A stretch of 64,000 nucleotides of DNA. Origin: Thiohalocapsa sp963695445. Its GTDB lineage: Bacteria; Pseudomonadota; Gammaproteobacteria; Chromatiales; Chromatiaceae. Below, in pieces: positions 37,234 through 46,409 of the stretch. The stretch spans positions 116,676 through 180,675 of the forward strand of contig CAVOGV010000012.1 of assembly GCA_963695445.1 (NCBI GenBank), written 5' to 3'. Position 1 is the first letter of the stretch. Each line of letters begins with the position of its first letter. The notes under the pieces are model-generated. The model searched no databases. It saw only the letters and a list, made by a program, of their open reading frames with translations, and was not told where the DNA came from. The translations under genes and the position numbers were made by a program.

Positions 37234-38295
37234 ATGAGCGCAACCTCTCAAGCCTACCTGAACACCCGCGTCACAGCGATGTCCACGCGTCTGCTGGATC
37301 GCGAGCAGATTCAGGCGCTCGCGCAACTCACGTTGCCGGAGCTCGCGGAGCGCTTCGAACTGGAGTCGGTGCTGGACGAGCAGCTCCCCAAGCGGGCCAA
37401 AAGCCGCGCCGTGGAGCAGACACTGATCCGTGTGCTGCTGGCAGAACTGGCGGTGCTGATCCGCCCGATGACTGCGCCCGAGCGCGGCCTGCTGCTGGCC
37501 TGGGGTCGCAAGTTCGCGCTGTTTAACCTGAAGACACTGATTCGGGGCAAACTCTATAACCTTGACCAGGCCGAAATTCGCGAGAATCTGTACGACTTAC
37601 CCGACAGCATGCGCCTGTCGGATCAGGAATTGTTGCGCGCCGAGAACGTGCTGGAACTGCTGCGCATCCTCGAACAGGGCCCACATCGGCTCATCGCACG
37701 CCAGGCGCGGGAGGTCTACGAGCAAAAGCGCGAGCCGTTCGCGCTGGAAGCGGCCATCGACCAGCGCTACTACGCGGAGTTGGTGCGCCAGGCGATGCAG
37801 TTTCAGGGCGAGAACGTGCAGTCCCTGCAACAACTGCTGGGCGCCATCCTCGACCGAATCGACCTGCTCTGGCTGCTGCGGTTTCGCTTCTCCTATCGAC
37901 TCTCTCCCAGCGAGACGTACTACCAACTGGTCCCATCGCCGAAATTGTTGCATCGCGACCGGCTGCTCGAACTGGCCAACATGGAGACCTTCGAGCAGGT
38001 ACTCGAAGCGCTGCCAGCACCGCTGGATAAGCTATTGGCCGGCAGCACCAGCCTGATCGATGTCCAGCGGCGCGTCGGCGCTCACCAACATGCCGAGGCG
38101 CAACGCATCCTTGCCAGCGGCCGTTCCGGTGTCGCCCGCGCGCTGGCATACCTGGTGCTGCGCGAGTCAGATCTGATGGTGCTGTTCTCGCTGATCCAGG
38201 GCCGGCTGCTCGCACTGCCGCAGGAGTTGATCGAGATTGGCATCGAGCTGACAGAGCCGAACTGCCCGATCGGGGGATTCGTCAGCGCGGCCTGA
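37234..38295 (+). CDS. ntpC: V/A-type ATPase subunit C (operon B)
   Basis: V0d/AC39-type connector, 353 residues, near family length. It begins QAYLNTRVTAMSTRLLDREQ, the standard subunit C opening, followed by ALFNLKTLIRGKLYNLDQAE and YYAELVRQAMQ; the C-terminus LRESDLMVLFSLIQGRLLAL is also family-like. Start ATG 37234; a later ATG at 37279 would lose the conserved YLNTRV. Confidence 0.9.
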   Translation: MSATSQAYLNTRVTAMSTRLLDREQIQALAQLTLPELAERFELESVLDEQLPKRAKSRAVEQTLIRVLLAELAVLIRPMTAPERGLLLAWGRKFALFNLKTLIRGKLYNLDQAEIRENLYDLPDSMRLSDQELLRAENVLELLRILEQGPHRLIARQAREVYEQKREPFALEAAIDQRYYAELVRQAMQFQGENVQSLQQLLGAILDRIDLLWLLRFRFSYRLSPSETYYQLVPSPKLLHRDRLLELANMETFEQVLEALPAPLDKLLAGSTSLIDVQRRVGAHQHAEAQRILASGRSGVARALAYLVLRESDLMVLFSLIQGRLLALPQELIEIGIELTEPNCPIGGFVSAA

Positions 38296-38373
38296 TCGAC
38301 CATCGGTCTGCAGCCACCGCGCGCTCACTGACTCGACTGTATATCAAGCACCAAGACTTAGGTATCCGACCAA

Positions 38374-40512
38374 ATGCTTCGCCCGCTGCCAATGAAGCTC
38401 GTCCGCCTGCTGGTCATGACCGACGACCTGCCGCAGGCATCGCTGACCCTGGCGGAAACCGAGAGCTTCCACCCCGATCTACGCGAGCCGGAGGAGCAAA
38501 AGCTCTCCGGCTTGCCGGGCCGCGACTATCACGAGTTCTATCAGCAGGCACGCTCGCGGCTGGAGAAGATCGCCAAGCTGGTGCCGGTGACCGAGGCGCC
38601 GGACATCGACCGGATCCGCGTGGTCTACCACGAGGAGTTGGCGGCCACCAACGTCCTACTGCGCGAGCGCTGGGAGCAGGCATCGCGCTTCGAGGAGGGC
38701 TTTCGGCACATCGACGAAGAAGAACGCTTCGTCCGCGACCAGGAGGCGGCGCTGGCCAACTTCGCCAACCTGAAGATCGACCTCGGCACGTTGCGCAACA
38801 AGACGCGTTTTCTCGATTTCTACGTCGGCATCGTGCCGCGGGAGAATGTCGGCCGGCTCGAAGGAGCGGTGAAGCTGGCCGATCATCTGCTGTTCAACTA
38901 CCTGCAGCGCGGCGACAGTGCTCATGTTGTGATCGTCGGGCCCCGCGGCGATAAGGAATCTCAGCTCCAATCGGTGCTGAGTTCCGCCGGTTTCCAGTCA
39001 CTCCCAATCCCGCAAGGACTCGACGACGCCAGTCCAGAGCAAAAGCACGACGAATTCGCGCGTCGACGAGAGGAGCTACAGCGCGAGCGCGAGCGCCTGC
39101 GCGCAGAACTGGCGGCGTGGGAAAGCGAGAACCACGACCTGCTGCTCGACGCCCGCCGCACCCTGATTCTGGCCGAGCCCTTCGTCACGCTGGACCCGTC
39201 CATCCGCAGCATTGGCACATTGGCGGTATTGTCAGGCTGGGTTCCCGCGCGACAGGTTCACGATCTGGACCAGCGCTTGCGCGAGTCGCTGATGCTGCCG
39301 TTCGAACTCGACGCGCGCGATCCCCTGCCCGCCGAGCGGGCACTGGTGCCTTCGGTTCCGATCAAGAATCGGCTTCTGGAGCCCTTCGCCAAGCTCGTCA
39401 AGCAGTACGGCATTCCGCAGTACGGCGAGGTGGACCCAACCCCGCTGTTCGCGATCACCTTCCTGTTTATGTTCGGTTCCATGTTCGGGGATGTCGGCCA
39501 GGGTGCCGTGATCGCCGTGCTCGCCTGGATCTTCCGCGCCAAGCTGGGCAGTATCTACCTGTTCGGCGTCATGGCGGGGCTGTCGTCGGTGCTGTTCGGC
39601 TTTCTTTACGGCAGCATCTTCGGCTACGAGGAGATCCTGCCCGCGTTGTGGAAGAGCCCGATCCATCATCCGATCCTGATGCTCAAGATCGCCCTCGGCT
39701 ATGGCGTGCTGTTCCTCGTCACCGCCTGCCTGCTGGCCATCTACAATCGCGTCGTCATCCGGAATTACAGCGGTGCGCTGTTCGGCCCCCACGGCGTCGT
39801 CAATCTGATTTTTTACCTGGCGCTGGTCTGGGGCGGGCTGAACCTGGGGCTGGGGGGCGAGTTCGGTACCGCACCGATGCTGCTGGTGAGCATGGCCCTG
39901 GGGGCGTTGGCCTGGTATGGCTGGCGGCACTTGGACGCGCCGGTCGGAGAGAAGGTCTTGGTCGTCTTTATCGAAACCCTGGAGACCATCATCGGCTATG
40001 TCTCCAATACCCTGTCGTTCCTGCGCGTCGCCGCATTCAGCCTGAACCACGCTGCGCTGTCCATCGCCGTGCTGACCCTGGCCGACATGATGGGCATGAC
40101 GGGGCATGTCATTACCGTGATCCTGGGTAATGTCTTCGTGCTGGTGCTTGAGGGCGGCATCGTCATGATTCAGGTCATGCGCCTGGAATACTACGAGGGT
40201 TTCTCGCGCTACTTCTCCGGCGATGGGCACGAGTTCGCGCCGCTCAAGTTACGTCGCGCCAAACCCGTGCCCACGCAAGAAGCGGCGACGCGGTCGGCAC
40301 CGTCGCTGGCACTGGCACTGGCACCTCGACCTCGGCGGCGGTCGCCGCGATGCCGCCCGGCGGCACCTAAGGTTCATGGCGCGGCGCCACCCCGCGAGAT
40401 GAAGCGTTTGTTTCATCCTAAGGGCAAAGGTTTCGCCAACACACTGCAATCATTCGACAGACCCGACAACAACCCGCTTAGGAGTCTCCCATGTACTGGC
40501 TCGTCGCACTGA
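38374..40512 (+). CDS. ntpI: V/A-type ATPase subunit I/a (operon B)
   Basis: Stator and ion-channel subunit. N-terminal soluble domain with long coiled coil (FEEGFRHIDEEERFVRDQEA, LQRERERLRAELAAWESENH), then the membrane part: TPLFAITFLFMFGSMFGDVG, SVLFGFLYGSIFGYEEILPA, SNTLSFLRVAAFSLNHAALS and GGIVMIQVMRLEYYEGFSRY. The family normally ends shortly after FAPLKLRR (about 40260). Here the frame runs on through low-complexity Ala/Arg sequence and a hairpin repeat to 40512, overlapping ntpK. One base change near 40320 would give an Ala-rich tail and a stop at 40368-40370, which I think is the real end. Confidence 0.92.
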   Translation: MLRPLPMKLVRLLVMTDDLPQASLTLAETESFHPDLREPEEQKLSGLPGRDYHEFYQQARSRLEKIAKLVPVTEAPDIDRIRVVYHEELAATNVLLRERWEQASRFEEGFRHIDEEERFVRDQEAALANFANLKIDLGTLRNKTRFLDFYVGIVPRENVGRLEGAVKLADHLLFNYLQRGDSAHVVIVGPRGDKESQLQSVLSSAGFQSLPIPQGLDDASPEQKHDEFARRREELQRERERLRAELAAWESENHDLLLDARRTLILAEPFVTLDPSIRSIGTLAVLSGWVPARQVHDLDQRLRESLMLPFELDARDPLPAERALVPSVPIKNRLLEPFAKLVKQYGIPQYGEVDPTPLFAITFLFMFGSMFGDVGQGAVIAVLAWIFRAKLGSIYLFGVMAGLSSVLFGFLYGSIFGYEEILPALWKSPIHHPILMLKIALGYGVLFLVTACLLAIYNRVVIRNYSGALFGPHGVVNLIFYLALVWGGLNLGLGGEFGTAPMLLVSMALGALAWYGWRHLDAPVGEKVLVVFIETLETIIGYVSNTLSFLRVAAFSLNHAALSIAVLTLADMMGMTGHVITVILGNVFVLVLEGGIVMIQVMRLEYYEGFSRYFSGDGHEFAPLKLRRAKPVPTQEAATRSAPSLALALAPRPRRRSPRCRPAAPKVHGAAPPREMKRLFHPKGKGFANTLQSFDRPDNNPLRSLPCTGSSH
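40373..40423. repeat. Hairpin repeat, family 1, between ntpI and ntpK of operon B
   Basis: GGCGCCACCCC then GATGAAGCGTTTGTTTCATC and CTAAG; matches the copy at 26080-26130 over about 50 bases. Confidence 0.85.
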
Positions 40513-40937
40513 TGACCTTCGCCATCGCCGGACTGATCCTCGCTGGCCTCTATCTGGAGCTGCGCCCGGCCTATGCGCTGCGCATGCGCCCTTGGTTCAA
40601 GCCGGCCATGGGCACCCAGTTGGTGGTATTCGTCGGCGCCCAACTCGGGCTGCTGCTGCTCGGCATGAACGAGGCCTTCGCGCAGGAGGCGATGGAGGTG
40701 GTCAAAGTCTCCGAGATCTCCACGGGGATGGGTCTGGCCATCATCGGCGCCGGTATCCCCACCGGACTGTCGACCATCGGCGCCGGCATCGCCGTCGGCC
40801 CGATCGGCGCCGCATCGCTGGCCGCCATCACCGAAAAGCCCGAGACCCTGGGCCGCACGCTGATCTACCTGGGCCTGGCTGAGGGTATCGCGATCTACGG
40901 CCTGGTCATCTCGATCCTGTTGTTGAACCGGATCTGA
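40491..40937 (+). CDS. ntpK: V/A-type ATPase proteolipid subunit K (operon B)
   Basis: Rotor-ring proteolipid, 148 residues. An extra N-terminal membrane helix (WLVALMTFAIAGLILAGLYL) and a second hydrophobic run (QLVVFVGAQLGLLLLGM) precede the canonical hairpin GLAIIGAGIPTGLSTIGAGI / LIYLGLAEGIAIYGLVISIL, with the ion-binding Glu in GLAEGIAIYGL. The core is about 60 percent like the operon A copy; the N-terminus is different and longer. GGAG ribosome site upstream of ATG 40491. Confidence 0.93.
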   Translation: MYWLVALMTFAIAGLILAGLYLELRPAYALRMRPWFKPAMGTQLVVFVGAQLGLLLLGMNEAFAQEAMEVVKVSEISTGMGLAIIGAGIPTGLSTIGAGIAVGPIGAASLAAITEKPETLGRTLIYLGLAEGIAIYGLVISILLLNRI

Positions 40938-40964
40938 CCCGAAACGCATGGGAACCGGTCCAAC

Positions 40965-41315
40965 ATGAGCGAGCCCCAAGACGTCCTCCCGCAGACACGG
41001 ATGCTGTTTCTCGGCGACGATAGCCTCGCCGACGGCTTCCGGCTGATTGGCTTCGAGACGCACCCGAACCCGACGCCGGACGAGGTCGACCAGCTATTTC
41101 GCGAGCTACGTCGCTCCGGCGACAAGGCCTTTGTGATTGTCGACGACGCGGTCATGGGCTCAGAAGCGGGCAACCTCAAGCGCGTGCGCGACGAGGGTGG
41201 CCGCATCGTGGTCATCTCGGTGCCTGGCCTGGCCGGGCCGCCCCGGCTTGCGAGCGAGGTCGCGGACCGGCTCGCGGCCATGTTCGGCAGTTCCAACCTG
41301 ATGCAACAGCCCTGA
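40965..41315 (+). CDS. ntpF: V/A-type ATPase subunit F (operon B)
   Basis: Rotor subunit, 116 residues: TRMLFLGDDSLADGFRLIGF (GDD loop), KAFVIVDDAVMGSEAGNLKR and GRIVVISVPGLAG make up the expected alternating strands and helices. It starts 27 bases after ntpK and precedes ntpE by 28 bases. Confidence 0.87.
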   Translation: MSEPQDVLPQTRMLFLGDDSLADGFRLIGFETHPNPTPDEVDQLFRELRRSGDKAFVIVDDAVMGSEAGNLKRVRDEGGRIVVISVPGLAGPPRLASEVADRLAAMFGSSNLMQQP

Positions 41316-41343
41316 CAGCGCCCCTGATTCGACAGGCAACACA

Positions 41344-41983
41344 GTGACACAAGCAGAAGCACTCGAACGCGCGATACTGGCCCGGGCCGAGCGCCTCGCA
41401 GGTGAATTTCGCGACCGTGCCAAACGCACCAGCGACAGCATCCTGCGCGAGGCGGCGGAAAAGCTCCGGCTGCGCGAACAGCGCGAGGAAGCCATCGCGA
41501 AGACGCTGGGAGATCGCACCTTCAGACAGCAGGTCCAGGCCGAGGAGCTGACGGATGCAAAGCCTGCTGGACCGCACGCGCTGGGACCTGGTGACCCAGG
41601 TGGAGGCCCAGCTGGTGGAGCAGATGCAGGCGCTAATGGCAAACGAGACCGTCTATCTGAAGACCCTGCGCGAGTTCATCGCCACCGCCGCCACGGAGAT
41701 CGGCCACGAACGGCTGCACGTGCAGGCCAACAGCCGCGACCTACCCCTGCTGCATGCCCATTGGACCGACATCCTGGAGCAGGTCGGCAAGAAGTCGCTG
41801 CGCCTGGACGAGAACCCCATCAAGACCTTGGGCGGCGTACTGGTCACCAGCAATGATCACCGCATTCGCGTCGACAACACCTTCGAGGGCCGGCTGGCCC
41901 GCCTGCGCCTGCGCATCCAACAGGTGATCCAGGACCGGCTGCTGCACGGCGGCTTCGACGCCGGCAACCTCTTCGACGCCTGA
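41344..41983 (+). CDS. ntpE: V/A-type ATPase subunit E (operon B), frame-disrupted
   Basis: Peripheral stalk subunit, about 212 residues. N-terminal helix ALERAILARAERLAGEFRDR and KRTSDSILREAAEKLRLREQ. One extra base near 41552 (GAGCTG-A-CGG) separates QVQAEEL from RMQSLLDRTRWDLVTQVEAQ. The C-terminal head (KTLGGVLVTSNDHRIRVDNT, FEGRLARLRLRIQQVIQDRL) is conserved subunit E. GTG start at 41344. ntpA follows after 17 bases. Confidence 0.85.
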
Positions 41984-42000
41984 GTGAGACCAGGACCACC

Positions 42001-43794
42001 ATGAGCGACAAACAACGCATCGGCGCCGTCCGTGAAATCAACGGCCCTATCGTCACCATCGATCTGCCCGGCATCAAGAGCGGCGAGCAGGTAAAGATCG
42101 GCAAGCTCGGACTGGTCGGCGAGGTCATCTCTCTGGCCAACCAGCGCGCCGTGGTCCAGACCTACGAGAATACCGAAGGGGTTAGACCGGGTGAGCCAGC
42201 GATCGGTCTCGGCTGGCCGCTGTCGGTCGAGCTTGGACCTGGCCTGATGGGCGGCATCTTCGACGGCGTGCAGCGACCGCTGGAACAGATCGCGCTGCAA
42301 TCCGGCGACTACATCCGACGCGGTCTCAGCCTGCCCGCGCTGGATCGCACCAGGCAATGGGAGTTCGAGCCGAATCGGGATCTCAGCATTGGTCAACAGG
42401 TGGGTGTCGGCAGCGTGCTTGGAACGGTGCAGGAGACCCAGACCATCCTGCATAAGATCATGGTGCCGCCCGGCATCGAGGGTGAGTTGCTCGAGTTGGC
42501 CCCACGGGGCGACTACAACATCGAGGCCGCGATCGCCCAGGTCCGCGATCGATCCGGCGAGCAACACCGACTCGCGCTCTATCACCGTTGGCCAGTGCGC
42601 AAGCCCAGACCCTATCAGCGGCGCGACGACGGCATCTCGCCGCTGATCACCGGTCAGCGCGTCATCGACACCTTCTTTCCGCAGATCAAAGGCGGCAAGG
42701 GCGCGGTGCCGGGCCCGTTCGGGGCCGGCAAGACCGTCGTGCAACAGCAGATCGCGCGTTGGTCCAACGCCGATATCGTCGTCTATGTCGGCTGCGGCGA
42801 ACGCGGCAACGAACTGGTCGACGTGCTAGAGACCTTCCCGAAGCTCGAAGACCCTTACACCGGCCGCAAACTGATGGAGCGCACGCTGCTGGTAGCCAAC
42901 ACATCGAACATGCCGGTGGTCGCACGCGAGGCCTCGATTTATGTCGGCCTGAGCATGGCCGAGTATTACCGCGACATGGGTTACGACGTCGTCATGCTGG
43001 CGGACAGCACCAGCCGCTGGGCCGAGGCCCTGCGCGAGGTCTCGGGCCGCCTCGGCCAGATGCCCGTGGAGGAAGGCTACCCGGCCTATCTGGCATCGCG
43101 ACTGGCGGCGGTGTACGAGCGCGCCGGCCGGGTCGAGACCTTTCATGCCGGCTCCGGCTCGGTGACCCTGATCGGCGCCGTCTCCCCTCCTGGCGGCGAC
43201 TTCTCCGAGCCCGTCACCAGCCATACCAAGGACATCATCGAGACCTTCTGGGCACTGTCGAAGGAACTGGCCGACGCCCGCCATTACCCGAGCATCGACT
43301 GGGTGACCAGCTTTTCGGCCCATGTACATACCGCCGCCGAATGGTGGCACAAGGAGGTGGACCGCCATTGGGAGCAACGCCGTGCCCAGGCGCTGGCCCT
43401 GCTCGCACGCGACGCGGAGTTGTCGCGCATCGTCAACCTGGTCGGCCCCGAGGCCCTGTCCGATGCCCAGCGCTGGCAGCTGGAAGGCGCTGCCCTGATC
43501 AAGGAGGGCGTCCTGCAGCAAAGCGCGCTCGACGACGTCGACACCTTCTGCTCGCCGGCCAAGCAATTCGCGCTGCTCGACCTGTGCCTGTCCATCTACG
43601 ACCAGGGCATGGGGCTGATCGAACTCGGCGTCCCGGTCTCGGAGTTGCAGGACATGCCGCAACTCTCCAAGGCGCGTCGCTGCAAGTCCCTGTACGACAG
43701 CGATCAGGTGGAGAGCATCCGCGCCTTCGCCAAAGAGGTGCAAACGGCATTCGAGCGGATCCGGCTGGAGTATGCAAAGCACAGTGTCGAATAA
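42001..43794 (+). CDS. ntpA: V/A-type ATPase catalytic subunit A (operon B)
   Basis: Catalytic subunit, 597 residues. Canonical P-loop GPFGAGKTVVQQQ, VYVGCGERGNELVDVLETFP, MAEYYRDMGYDVVMLADSTS, YPAYLASRLAAVYERAGRVE and SVTLIGAVSPPGGDFSEPVT. The N-terminal barrel begins RIGAVREINGPIVTIDLPGI. Closer to the canonical consensus than the operon A copy. Ribosome site AGACCAGGACC precedes ATG 42001. Confidence 0.97.
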   Translation: MSDKQRIGAVREINGPIVTIDLPGIKSGEQVKIGKLGLVGEVISLANQRAVVQTYENTEGVRPGEPAIGLGWPLSVELGPGLMGGIFDGVQRPLEQIALQSGDYIRRGLSLPALDRTRQWEFEPNRDLSIGQQVGVGSVLGTVQETQTILHKIMVPPGIEGELLELAPRGDYNIEAAIAQVRDRSGEQHRLALYHRWPVRKPRPYQRRDDGISPLITGQRVIDTFFPQIKGGKGAVPGPFGAGKTVVQQQIARWSNADIVVYVGCGERGNELVDVLETFPKLEDPYTGRKLMERTLLVANTSNMPVVAREASIYVGLSMAEYYRDMGYDVVMLADSTSRWAEALREVSGRLGQMPVEEGYPAYLASRLAAVYERAGRVETFHAGSGSVTLIGAVSPPGGDFSEPVTSHTKDIIETFWALSKELADARHYPSIDWVTSFSAHVHTAAEWWHKEVDRHWEQRRAQALALLARDAELSRIVNLVGPEALSDAQRWQLEGAALIKEGVLQQSALDDVDTFCSPAKQFALLDLCLSIYDQGMGLIELGVPVSELQDMPQLSKARRCKSLYDSDQVESIRAFAKEVQTAFERIRLEYAKHSVE

Positions 43795-43889
43795 CGAGTG
43801 ACGAGTAACGAGGACTGGCGATTAGCCCGCCCATCGCTATCGAAACCCGCGTCTCACAACTAGCAACTCGAAACTCGAAACGTCTACCC

Positions 43890-45269
43890 ATGAGCATCAA
43901 AGAATACCGAAACGTCACCGAGGCCCGCGGCGGCCTGATCGTGGTCCGCGACACCCCCGGCGTCGCCTTTGGCGACCGCGTTCGGCTGACCACCGGCAAC
44001 GACGAAACACGCGATGGTCAGGTCATCCGAGCCGCTGACGACGAAGTGCTGATCCTGGTCTTCGAGGGCACCGACAATCTGGATCTGGACGACATCTGGG
44101 TGCGCTTCCTGGACGAACCGGTCGAGATCGCGCTGTCGCCGGAGATCCTCGGCCGCGAGTTCAACGGCCTCGGCGACCCGCGTGACGGTCGTCCACCGGT
44201 GCTCTCGAGCATCCGTCGTGCGGTGGGCGGAAACCCCATCAACCCGGCCGCGCGGACCTATCCGCGCGAGTTCATCCAGACCGGCATCTCCACCATCGAC
44301 GGACTCAACTCCCTGGTGCGCGGCCAGAAACTGCCGATCTTCTCCGGCTCCGGTCTGCCGCACAATCGCCTGGCGGCGCAGATCGTGCGCCAGGCCAAGC
44401 TCAAGGACGAGGACTCCAGCTTCTCCATCGTGTTTGCGGCGATGGGCGTGTCCTACGCCGACGCCAAGTTCTTCCGCGACGAGTTCGCCAGCTCCGGCGT
44501 GCTGCGCAACGTCGTCATGTTCGTCAACCTAGCGGACGACCCACCGGTGGAACGCCTGACCCTGCCGCGCACCGCACTGACTGCGGCCGAGTATCTGGCC
44601 TACGACCTCGACCGCCACGTGCTAGTGGTCATGACCGACATGACCTACTACGCCGAGGCCCTGCGCGAGGTCGCCACTGCCAAGGGCGACGTGCCCGCGC
44701 GCAAGGGCTATCCGGGCTATCTGTACTCGGACCTTGCCGAGATCTACGAACGCTGCGGCCGCATCCACGAGCGCCACGGATCGATCACGATGATGCCCGT
44801 GGTGAGCATGCCGTCGGACGACATCACACACCCGATTCCAGACCTCACCGGCTACATTACCGAGGGCCAGATCGTGCTGTCCCGGGAGCTGAACAACCAA
44901 GGCGTCTATCCCCCCGTGCACATCTCGCCCAGCCTGTCGCGCCTGATGAAGGACGGCATCGGCAAGGACGACACCCGCGAGGACCATCCGCACGTTGCCG
45001 CCCAGCTCTACGCCCTCTACGCTCGGGCGCTCGAGACACGCAACCTCGCCAGCATCATCGGCGCCGATGAGCTGTCCGAGCGCGATCGGCGCTATCTCAA
45101 ATTCGCCGACGAATTCGACAGCCGCTTCGTTGGCCAGGGCGAGGCCGAGGACCGTTCCATCGATGCCACGCTCAACCTGGCCTGGGAGTTGATGAGCAAG
45201 TTCCCGCGCGACATGCTGACCCGCGTCACCGAGACCGAGTTGGCCAAGTATCATCTGGGGACGGTGTAA
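43890..45269 (+). CDS. ntpB: V/A-type ATPase subunit B (operon B)
   Basis: Non-catalytic head subunit, 459 residues: YRNVTEARGGLIVVRDTPGV, FIQTGISTIDGLNSLVRGQK, VLVVMTDMTYYAEALREVAT, YPGYLYSDLAEIYERCGRIH, DLTGYITEGQIVLSRELNNQ and SPSLSRLMKDGIGKDDTRED. The last bears the arginine that completes the catalytic site in the A subunit. Its stop is one base from the ykgJ ATG. Confidence 0.97.
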   Translation: MSIKEYRNVTEARGGLIVVRDTPGVAFGDRVRLTTGNDETRDGQVIRAADDEVLILVFEGTDNLDLDDIWVRFLDEPVEIALSPEILGREFNGLGDPRDGRPPVLSSIRRAVGGNPINPAARTYPREFIQTGISTIDGLNSLVRGQKLPIFSGSGLPHNRLAAQIVRQAKLKDEDSSFSIVFAAMGVSYADAKFFRDEFASSGVLRNVVMFVNLADDPPVERLTLPRTALTAAEYLAYDLDRHVLVVMTDMTYYAEALREVATAKGDVPARKGYPGYLYSDLAEIYERCGRIHERHGSITMMPVVSMPSDDITHPIPDLTGYITEGQIVLSRELNNQGVYPPVHISPSLSRLMKDGIGKDDTREDHPHVAAQLYALYARALETRNLASIIGADELSERDRRYLKFADEFDSRFVGQGEAEDRSIDATLNLAWELMSKFPRDMLTRVTETELAKYHLGTV

Positions 45270-45270
45270 A

Positions 45271-45571
45271 ATGACGTCGAGTGTCGAAACCTCCAACCCG
45301 GAGCAGGTCAGCTGCACCGACTGCGCCGCCGTCTGCTGCCGGCTGCTTGTGCTCTGCATCACGGACACCGGCGTACCGCGACATTTAGTGGAGCAAAATC
45401 GTCTGGAACCGGAACTGATGCGCCGCCTCGACGACGGCTGGTGCGCGGCGCTGGATCGGAGTCAACATGAACTGCGGCATTTACGACCGACGCCCGCTGA
45501 TCTGCCGCGAGTTCGAGATGGGTGGACCGGACTGCCTCGAAGAGCGCGCCCGGTTCGCCGCCAGAACCTAA
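45271..45571 (+). CDS. YkgJ-family cysteine-cluster protein, frame-disrupted
   Basis: About 99 residues when one extra base near 45461 is skipped. Cysteines are arranged CTDCAAVCCR near the N-terminus, then (after the break) MNCGIYDRRPLICREFEMGG and PDCLEERARF; CxxC...C-x-Y-x-x-R-P-x-x-C is the YkgJ zinc/iron cluster pattern. Such proteins are thought to bind Fe-S or Zn; the role is unknown. It lies one base after ntpB and before ntpD, so it is part of operon B. Operon A lacks it. Confidence 0.8.
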
Positions 45572-45606
45572 GTGACGATTGAACAACAAGCGGCACAGCT
45601 TCTTTG

Positions 45607-45723
45607 AGCTACGAAACACGCGAAAAGCGCGAAAATTCTCGAGATAGAAGTGAGCTGCCGCCTACTTTCGCGTACTTCGCGCATTTCGTAGTTTGTTTCT
45701 GTCCGCGGTGACGTTCATGTTGC
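45607..45723. repeat. Palindromic intergenic repeat, family 2, between ykgJ and ntpD
   Basis: Inverted copy of the element at 12484-12600, with the same internal hairpin (CTACGAAACACGCGAAAAGC / GCGCATTTCGTAG) and the shared CTCGAGA core. Confidence 0.85.
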
Positions 45724-45769
45724 TGCTGAGCTGTTTATAGAGAGAATCCGAGGCGACCCAGATCATCCG

Positions 45770-46393
45770 ATGGCCCAACAAGTCCTGAAGGTTCCGCCCA
45801 CCAAGAACACCCTGCTGGCACTGAAGAAGCAGACCAAGTTCCTGGAAGAAGGCCACGATCTGCTGGAGCGCAAGCGCGAGCTACTGACCCGGCTGGTGTA
45901 CGAGCGCATCGGAGAGTATCGGCGCCTGCGCGCCGAGGCCGAAACGGGCCTGGACGAAGCGTACCGCTGCCTGTCGATCACACACCTGCGCATGGGCAGC
46001 CGAGGTCTGCACCAGGCCGCGCTCGGTTCCGAACCCGCGCTGAAGGTGGACATCCTGCCGCGCCGCTCCCTGGGCGTGGAGTATCCCGCCGTCACCAGCG
46101 AACGGCTACCGATCAAGCCCGTCGGCCTGCTCGGCACCGACTCCAGTTTCGACAACACCCGCGAAAACCTGGCCAAGGCAGCCGTGCTGCTGGCCCAGCT
46201 CGGCGAGGTCGAGATCGCGCTGCACCGTCTGATGGAAGAACAGCGCAAGGCGCAAAAGCGCGTCAATGCCCTCAAGTACAACATCATCCCGCTGTACCAG
46301 CGCACCATCCACTTCATCCAGTCCGCGCTGGAAGAGGAAGAACGCAACACCCTCTTCCAGGTCAAGATCCTGCGCGACCGCGCCGCCGTCTGA
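45770..46393 (+). CDS. ntpD: V/A-type ATPase subunit D (operon B)
   Basis: Central shaft subunit, 207 residues. KVPPTKNTLLALKKQTKFLE and HDLLERKRELLTRLVYERIG form the N-terminal helix; NIIPLYQRTIHFIQSALEEE and RNTLFQVKILRD the C-terminal one. This is the canonical V/A subunit D. Start ATG 45770. Confidence 0.95.
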   Translation: MAQQVLKVPPTKNTLLALKKQTKFLEEGHDLLERKRELLTRLVYERIGEYRRLRAEAETGLDEAYRCLSITHLRMGSRGLHQAALGSEPALKVDILPRRSLGVEYPAVTSERLPIKPVGLLGTDSSFDNTRENLAKAAVLLAQLGEVEIALHRLMEEQRKAQKRVNALKYNIIPLYQRTIHFIQSALEEEERNTLFQVKILRDRAAV

Positions 46394-46409
46394 CCGACCA
46401 GCGCCCGAT

